The position numbers and the translations under genes were made by a program. Below, in pieces: positions 58,440 to 64,000 of a DNA stretch of 64,000 bases (position 1 is the first letter of the stretch; the number at the start of each line of letters is the position of its first letter). Location of the stretch: the NCBI GenBank assembly GCA_961205875.1, contig OY540813.1, positions 33,017,001 to 33,081,000 on the forward strand, read 5' to 3'. The stretch comes from Sialis fuliginosa. Its lineage: Eukaryota; Arthropoda; Insecta; Megaloptera; Sialidae. The notes beneath the pieces were generated by a model. The model saw only the letters and a list, made by a program, of their open reading frames with translations, was not told the DNA's origin and did no database searches.

Positions 58440-59010
58440 TTATCTTGAAAAATTCATTTTGTACGTATTTGAGTAGTAATTTCATGTTATTTTTTATACA
58501 ATTTTTCTAATACGAGACTTGTATATTTATTGTTTCGCATCTTAAATAACATAATTAAAATGTTTTATTTTGTTTGTAAGATTTTTAGATTTTTTTATAA
58601 TATAATAATAATTTTGTTAAGCAAATGTTACTGTTATTGGTATTTTGTTTGAAATTTCTAATATAAAATATAAGTATGACTTACAATTAGTAATTGACAA
58701 TAGATGTACATATATTCATCAATATTATATTGACTGAAAAACTGTTTATACGAATTTGAAGTATTAATTTCATATTATTTTCTTTTATTATCACCATAAT
58801 ATTGTCTTAACATTTTTACTTTTTTCTAATATGAGGCTATCTATCATACATTTGTTTTTATATTCAAATAACATAATTAAAATGTTCTATTTTGTTTGTA
58901 AGTTTTATGAATAGTATTTTTTATATTGACTGATCTAATATATTAAATGTAATTTATTGAGCTAATGTTACTATTAGTGGTATTTTGTTTGTAATTTTTA
59001 AAATAAAATA
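58440..59010 (+). repeat. Diverged tandem duplication downstream of the transposase
   Basis: Two units of about 290 bp share AAATAACATAATTAAAATGT, TTTTGTTTGTAAG and GGTATTTTGTTTG in the same order. They lie within the hAT element and are non-coding. Confidence 0.75.
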
Positions 59011-60117
59011 CAAATCCGACACAATTATATAACTTGTTTTGTTCTATTGATAATTTTTAAGTATATAATATGTAATCAATCAAAATATATGTATAACGTA
59101 TAAGAAAAATAAATGTAGTAACATTATTTGTTTTTTTTTCTTTCAATATCATCCTATGTATAAATCAAAATATGAAAAATTACAAATTGCAGTTTTTTAA
59201 ATCATGTTGGCTCTTGAAGTCTTCAACGACTCATTTAACTAAAATGCAAAATGTCATTTTAATAACACAGAAATAATAATTTAATAAATAGGTCAGCTAG
59301 GAAAAAAACACCCCTGAAATCTATAGATGGAAATTATATTATACCTATACACAAAAATTGATGTTTCGACAAATTTTTGATATCTTATTTCAAGTGCGTA
59401 TTTATATTATTATAAAAATAAGTACAATAAAAATCAGATGTACTATTTTGAAATTTTTTATTTATATAGGGATACACATAGTTTAATATATGAATTACTT
59501 ATATAAAGTTGATTAAAAATAAATAAATACATTGTGAATTACAAATATTATACATGCATTACATCTATTAACATCTTCTATCTCTGACACTTTTGAATAC
59601 ATTGGTTTTAAATATATCCAGATCCTTTAAGAATTTTAATATCTACTTGTTCTACAACTTGATACTGATATCTAAAAAAGTAATGTTTTTAGGTTAGAAT
59701 CGGTAACATAATAATATATTATATTTTTATGTTTTAAGAATGTTAACTTACCTAATTTTATCTTGATTAAAGATGTAAGGTCAGTAAGGTAATGAATCAA
59801 ATTTTCAGAAAAATATTCAATAATTATTTTAAAATAAATACAGAATAGTATTATGTACAAATGTCAATTTGGCGCTGTTCACGGAAATTATCGTAACTAT
59901 TACCAGTAGTACCACCAGTACACGCATTTAAGTAATACGTTATTTGTTTACATTTTATTAACCTATAGTAATTTTAGATTATTATAAGATTTTCTGATAA
60001 AAATTTTATTAATTTTTATAACTATATTTTTTAATAAAAAATTCGATTTAACAGATTATCATATATGCAGCATGCATGAGATCAGAAATTAAAGAAATAT
60101 CAAAATATACATACATA
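59011..60117. other. Non-coding right half of the hAT element
   Basis: AT-rich with no second gene. The reverse frame at 59672-59860 is low-complexity. Confidence 0.5.
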
Positions 60118-60302
60118 TACTCACGGACTCACGCACGACAAAAATGTACTCACGCCCGGTCACGCCCGATTGTTTTATTTTGACTCACGATCACGCCCGC
60201 TCACGATCCAATATTTGAAAATCGCTCACGTCACGTCGGGTCACGGCCGTGACCCGACGTGACCCGAAAAATTCACGGCCCGCGCCCAGCTCTAATTTGA
60301 AT

Positions 60303-60904
60303 CCTATTCCAATGTAAATACTTTATTTCTATAATACTCGTAAAATAAAAACACTCTTTATTTTAGTATTTTTATTTAAAAAAACTTAACCATAAATCAC
60401 AAAACTATTAAGATTCCAATAAAAAAAATCCACCAAACATTAATTGTTGCAAACTGTATACACACCCATATACAACTGTTGTACAGCACTTTAGCTGATC
60501 GTGAAGACACTAATACTTGTGTAGAACATATTCATAACGTGTATTATATATCACGTAACGGGTAACTACCGGAGTGTCAGCTGTGAACCCCATCGCGTTT
60601 AATGACATTTTAACTGGCGATAACAATGTTGTATCATCGCATCAAAAACTGACCGATAATAGTAATATTACACATAATATATCTAATTATGTATATTATT
60701 AAATATTTCGGAATTTGCAGGGCCTTTCTGATGCTTTGTTTGAATGGGGTAATGCCAATATACAATGCAGTAACAACAACGGTGGAAAGTTTAATCACGG
60801 GTGTTACAGTAGACCGCAAACCTATTGTCTGTCATGACGGCGGTGCGGCGGCCAGGGGTGGATTCGGCCATCTCAAAACTTGACCAAACAGAACCGATGC
60901 ATTA
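60303..60904. other. Unclassified stretch with a GC-richer part
   Basis: From 60560 to 60885 the base composition rises. An acceptor-like TTCGGAATTTGCAG precedes an open forward frame, with translations such as AVTTTVESLITGVTVDRKPI. I do not recognise it. It may be a host exon fragment or an old element. Confidence 0.35.
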
Positions 60905-61335
60905 TTTATATTAGACTCCTTCCTATATCCTATAATTAATGGGTACGCCGTTTATAAAAAAATAATATAAAATATGCTTCCTTGCCATATCGAAGATACG
61001 ACAAGCTTTGTGATCGTTTTAAAATGACACAAAAAAAATTGTTCTCCGATTTCAAAATTTTAATTGATCTTTCCGTTTCAGGTCAAGACAAACACTTTTC
61101 GTTCCGTGTCTATCTATCTGTGTATGTGTCTGTCCCTTGAATCCTTGTCACACGAATATCTCATGGACCACTGAACCGATATTAATGAAACTTGGTCGTA
61201 TGGTTGGGTCTAGCTTGAGGACGATCACATTTCAAAATCATCAAAATCGTGTGTAAAGGGGAGGGGGTGACATCCCAAAATATTTATTTTTCAAGATGTC
61301 TTAAGAACGACACACGTTACGTGAAAATTTTATAG
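60905..61335 (-). repeat. Loop and right arm of the 21600-type repeat
   Basis: TAGACTCCTTCCTATATCCT and the inverse of the arm at 55480-55944, including CTTGGTCGTATGGTTGGGTC and GTTCCGTGTCTATCTATCTG. Confidence 0.6.
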
Positions 61336-62280
61336 AATCTTTTTTAGCATTTACATGGTTGATGTTTTTTTAATACATCGAATGTTTAAAATGAATTTAA
61401 CTGACCAAAATCGATAAGTGCTCTGTTAAAGAAGATAGCTGTTATGGGTGCCACGAGAATTTCTTATACGTAGGGGAGAGTGGAGTAATCACAAACGCGG
61501 GATAATCGCGAATTCAGTGATTTTGGTGTGCTAGAAGAGAAAAGCTAATGTTCTCTCTGCACTTACCGACAGTTGGGCCTACGTCTAGTATCGAGCCGTT
61601 AACGTTTAATGTAAATCACGCTCACAGTACAAATAAACTGCCCTGGTCGGCACAAGACTTTTTTATACATCATGATACAGAAAAAATTACATAAGTTAAC
61701 ACTTTCTGTTAAGAAATTGAATATAACTACATTACATAATTGTTTTTGTTAATGTTCGAGATATATTTTATGTGATTTTATTTCAAACGTTTTTATTATA
61801 AATCGTTTTCCTGTTTAAAAAAATGTTGTTTTGTCAATGGTTTCTTATTTGTTTGATATTTCAACAGTTCAACACGTTTTATATATTAAAAATGTATTTA
61901 ATTTCATAGGTAACTAGATTATTCAAACATATTATTAAAATTAATTTTAAATAAAAACTAAATTATTATTTTTTGGTCAATTCAAAAAAGATACAAAAAA
62001 AATAATAGAACATAAACTATAGATAATAATATTCTCTATAACTTGTATATAACACATTTTTTTCTAGTACGTACCGTTTAAAAAATAATTTAAAAAATTC
62101 AAAAAAATTTTAAAAAGTCGATTATTTCCTAAAAAAAAATTAGGGGGAAAAATGAACAAAACATAAACTATAGATAAGAGCATTTTCTATAACATTAATC
62201 CAAAACATTTTTTTCTACTGCGCACCGTTTCAAAAATAATTCGAAAAATTCAAACATTGACATCAGTAAACATCCGTTTC
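61336..62280 (+). repeat. Dispersed repeat, inverted copy at 23480-24070
   Basis: Bases 61480-61540 match 22440-22560, and 61630-62200 match 23480-24070 in opposite orientation. An internal near-duplicate of CATAAACTATAGATAA with CTATAACTTG / CTATAACATT occurs at 62010 and 62162. Confidence 0.55.
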
Positions 62281-62520
62281 CGGTTTAGTGATGATTTTAA
62301 AAAATAAGAGGTGCACATCTAGAGTATACAGGAACCTTAAGTTTGAAATTTCATGTCTGCAAGCTCACCGTTTTGGTTGTAGAGCGTTCACAGACACACA
62401 CACAGACGTCATTGAGATAATGGTCGTAGGTAGTTCAGGGACCTCAATACGTATAATCCCGTTGAAATCTCGAGTTCGGATTTTTCATGATCACTGACTT
62501 TATTTATAAAGTAAATTTCA
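62281..62520 (+). repeat. Fragment with CACACACACAGACGTC tract
   Basis: GTTTTGGTTGTAGAGCGTTC followed by a cacaca-cagac tract and an open frame on both strands is typical of the 3' part of dispersed insect repeats. No second copy in the window was recognised. Confidence 0.35.
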
Positions 62521-62557
62521 TGTATGTATAAAAAAGTAAAAAGCTTAGTTCCATTTA

Positions 62558-63967
62558 CAGGTTGGGGCAATAGTGCGTGGAAGTTCGATAGCTCGTAGAC
62601 CATAACAGATAAAAAAAATCTTTCTAATGCAGATGTAAACTGTGGGTAAATGCACATTCATAGAAATTATTTTCGAATATACAGGGTGCTACAAAAAAGT
62701 GTGGCACCCTTAAGGTATTTTTTTTTATATTTAACACTTCTCTTGGGATGTTTATTCATATCTAAAATATTAGCCTCATCTGATGTCCGGTTTAGATGCA
62801 ATAATATTTTTTTCAAAAAAATTTACTTTTACATAATTCCACTTAAAAATTCACCACTACCGCGGCCGCAGCTTTGAAGACGAAATTAAACATGGATCTT
62901 ATTGTTGGAGGTTGGTGGGTGCTTTTGTTAAAATATCTTAGAGCCACCATGTATAAGGTGTTCAAAATTAATTTTCAAATTTTGAGAACTTCAAAGTTAT
63001 TTTTTTTATGTATTTTTTAACGATGTTATGTAGAATCACATAACGAACATTTTTTGTTTGTACCTACATCCTTATGGATATTTGTAAGCATTTTTGATTT
63101 ATTGAGCAAAAAGTACAAAATTCAACAATATTTACAAAAAAAATTTATTTTTCAAATAAAATAAAACACCATGTACAGAGTATTCACGCTGCCCACTAAA
63201 ACAGCATTTTATGTTTCTTTCTCGATTTCACACTGGGCATTAGTGAATTTATATGGTTGTAAATTATTTTGGTTGTTTGTGTTCGATAAAATAATAAAGC
63301 ATCTGTTTGCTAGCTAAAAAAAATTCATGCTGTTTTTAAAGGCAACATGGTTTTTTATTTAATTTGAAAAAAAAAATTTTTTTTAGTAAATATTGTTGAA
63401 TTTTGTACTTTTTGCGCAATAAATCAAAAATGGTTACAAATAACCATAAGGATGTATGAACAAAAAATGTTCGTTATGTAATTCTACATAACATCGTTAA
63501 AAAATATATTCCATTTGAAATAGTTGAGAAAAATAACTTTGAAGTTTTAAAATTTGAAAATTAATTTTGAACACCTTATACATGGTGGCTCTAAGATATT
63601 TAAACAAAAGCACCCACCAACCTCCTACAATAAGGTCCATGTTTAATTTCGTCTTCAAATCTGCGGCCACGGTAGTGGTGAATTTTTAAGTGGAGTAATG
63701 TAAAAATCATTTTTTTTATTAATATTATTGCATCTAAATCGGACATCAGATAGGGTTAATATTTTAGATATGAATCCCAAGAGAAGTGTTAAATATGCAA
63801 AAATATTTAGGATAGAAGGGTGCCACACTTTTTTGTAGCACCCTGTATATTTGAAAAAAATTTCTATGAATGCACATTCCCACAGTTTACATCTGCATTA
63901 AAAAGATTTTTTTTATCTGTTATGGTCTACGAGCTATCGAACTTCCACGCACTATTGCCCCACCCTG
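62558..63967. mobile_element. Outer palindromic MITE, CAGG-TGGGGCAATAG ends
   Basis: Ends CAGGTTGGGGCAATAGTGCG and complement of CAGGGTGGGGCAATAGTGCG are flanked by TA (62556-62557, 63968-63969). Arms of about 124 bp pair through CGTAGACCATAACAGATAAA. Its middle is occupied by a second palindrome (62682-63845). Confidence 0.88.
62682..63845. mobile_element. Inner palindromic MITE, CAGGGTGCTACAAAAAAGTG ends
   Basis: Ends CAGGGTGCTACAAAAAAGTG and complement are flanked by TA (62680-62681, 63846-63847). Arms of about 460 bp share GCCACCATGTATAAGGTGTT and GTTATGTAGAAT with complements around a loop of about 220 bp. It is inserted close to the symmetry centre of the outer MITE. Confidence 0.9.
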
Positions 63968-64000
63968 TATAGTGTATACTATATCATATTTCATCTATTT

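Larger units (their letters stand above)
55953..60294 (+). mobile_element. Complete-looking hAT transposon, 4342 bp
   Basis: Perfect ends TAGAGCTGGGCGCG and CGCGCCCAGCTCTA are flanked by a perfect 8-bp duplication, ATTTGAAT (55945-55952, 60295-60302). Subterminal regions at 55967-56130 and 60118-60285 are dense in CTCACG / GATCACGC words, likely transposase-binding sites. One uninterrupted transposase frame lies in the left half (56546-58399). The right 1.7 kb is non-coding and contains a diverged tandem duplication of about 290 bp (58440-58690 and 58740-59010). Intact gene, ends and target duplication suggest a young and possibly autonomous copy. Confidence 0.96.

Noticed and set aside
1-64000. 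tRNA, rRNA or other classical RNA genes
   Set aside because: No cloverleaf with conserved A and B boxes and no rRNA core words were recognised by eye; a covariance-model scan would be decisive.

Overview
This 64 kb window looks like an AT-rich arthropod, most likely insect, chromosome segment. The signs are spliceosomal introns, a TATA box with an arthropod-type initiator, and transposon families typical of insects (hAT, Tc1/mariner, PIF/Harbinger, Helitron-like ends, many TA-flanked foldback elements). I cannot name the species; a hemipteran is plausible but weakly supported. Most of the window is transposon sequence, often nested three deep.

One likely host gene is visible. A TATA box (24245), initiator (24275) and signal-peptide exon (24322-24364) splice in matching phase to a terminal exon (34878-35050), giving a 71-residue secreted protein with a poly(A) signal at 35100. 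Its 10.5 kb intron is filled by a large inverted-repeat element (about 24914-34613). That element carries a fragment of a PIN-like gene family and is itself split by a TTAA-flanked element holding exons of an unidentified gene.

Layout. 1-1.7 kb: nothing recognised. 1.7-10.8 kb: Helitron-like end, a MITE, foldbacks, a family ending in GGGTTCCGTAGAAAAC, and a 3.3 kb element with TTCACCG-repeat ends. 10.8-14.5 kb: a Foldback-type element whose arms are arrays of a 151-bp monomer, with a perfect 9-bp target duplication. 14.5-20.4 kb: a TA-flanked element carrying a broken spliced gene of an insect SAM-domain protein family, with a foldback inside one intron. 20.5-24.2 kb: interspersed repeats. 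24.2-35.1 kb: the secreted-protein gene. 35.1-45.4 kb: repeats, a Harbinger remnant, two Tc1/mariner-type deletion derivatives and a MITE. 45.8-54.6 kb: nested hAT-like and foldback elements, three of them end to end. 55.95-60.29 kb: a complete-looking hAT transposon with an uninterrupted 617-residue transposase, matching termini and a perfect 8-bp target duplication. 60.3-64 kb: more repeats and a double palindrome.

The only long intact gene is the hAT transposase, so this copy could be autonomous and recently active. The elements of most interest are the Foldback element with a duplicated six-monomer array, the SAM-gene element, the PIN-gene element and the secreted-protein gene that holds it. 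All assignments come from reading the sequence; no database search was run.
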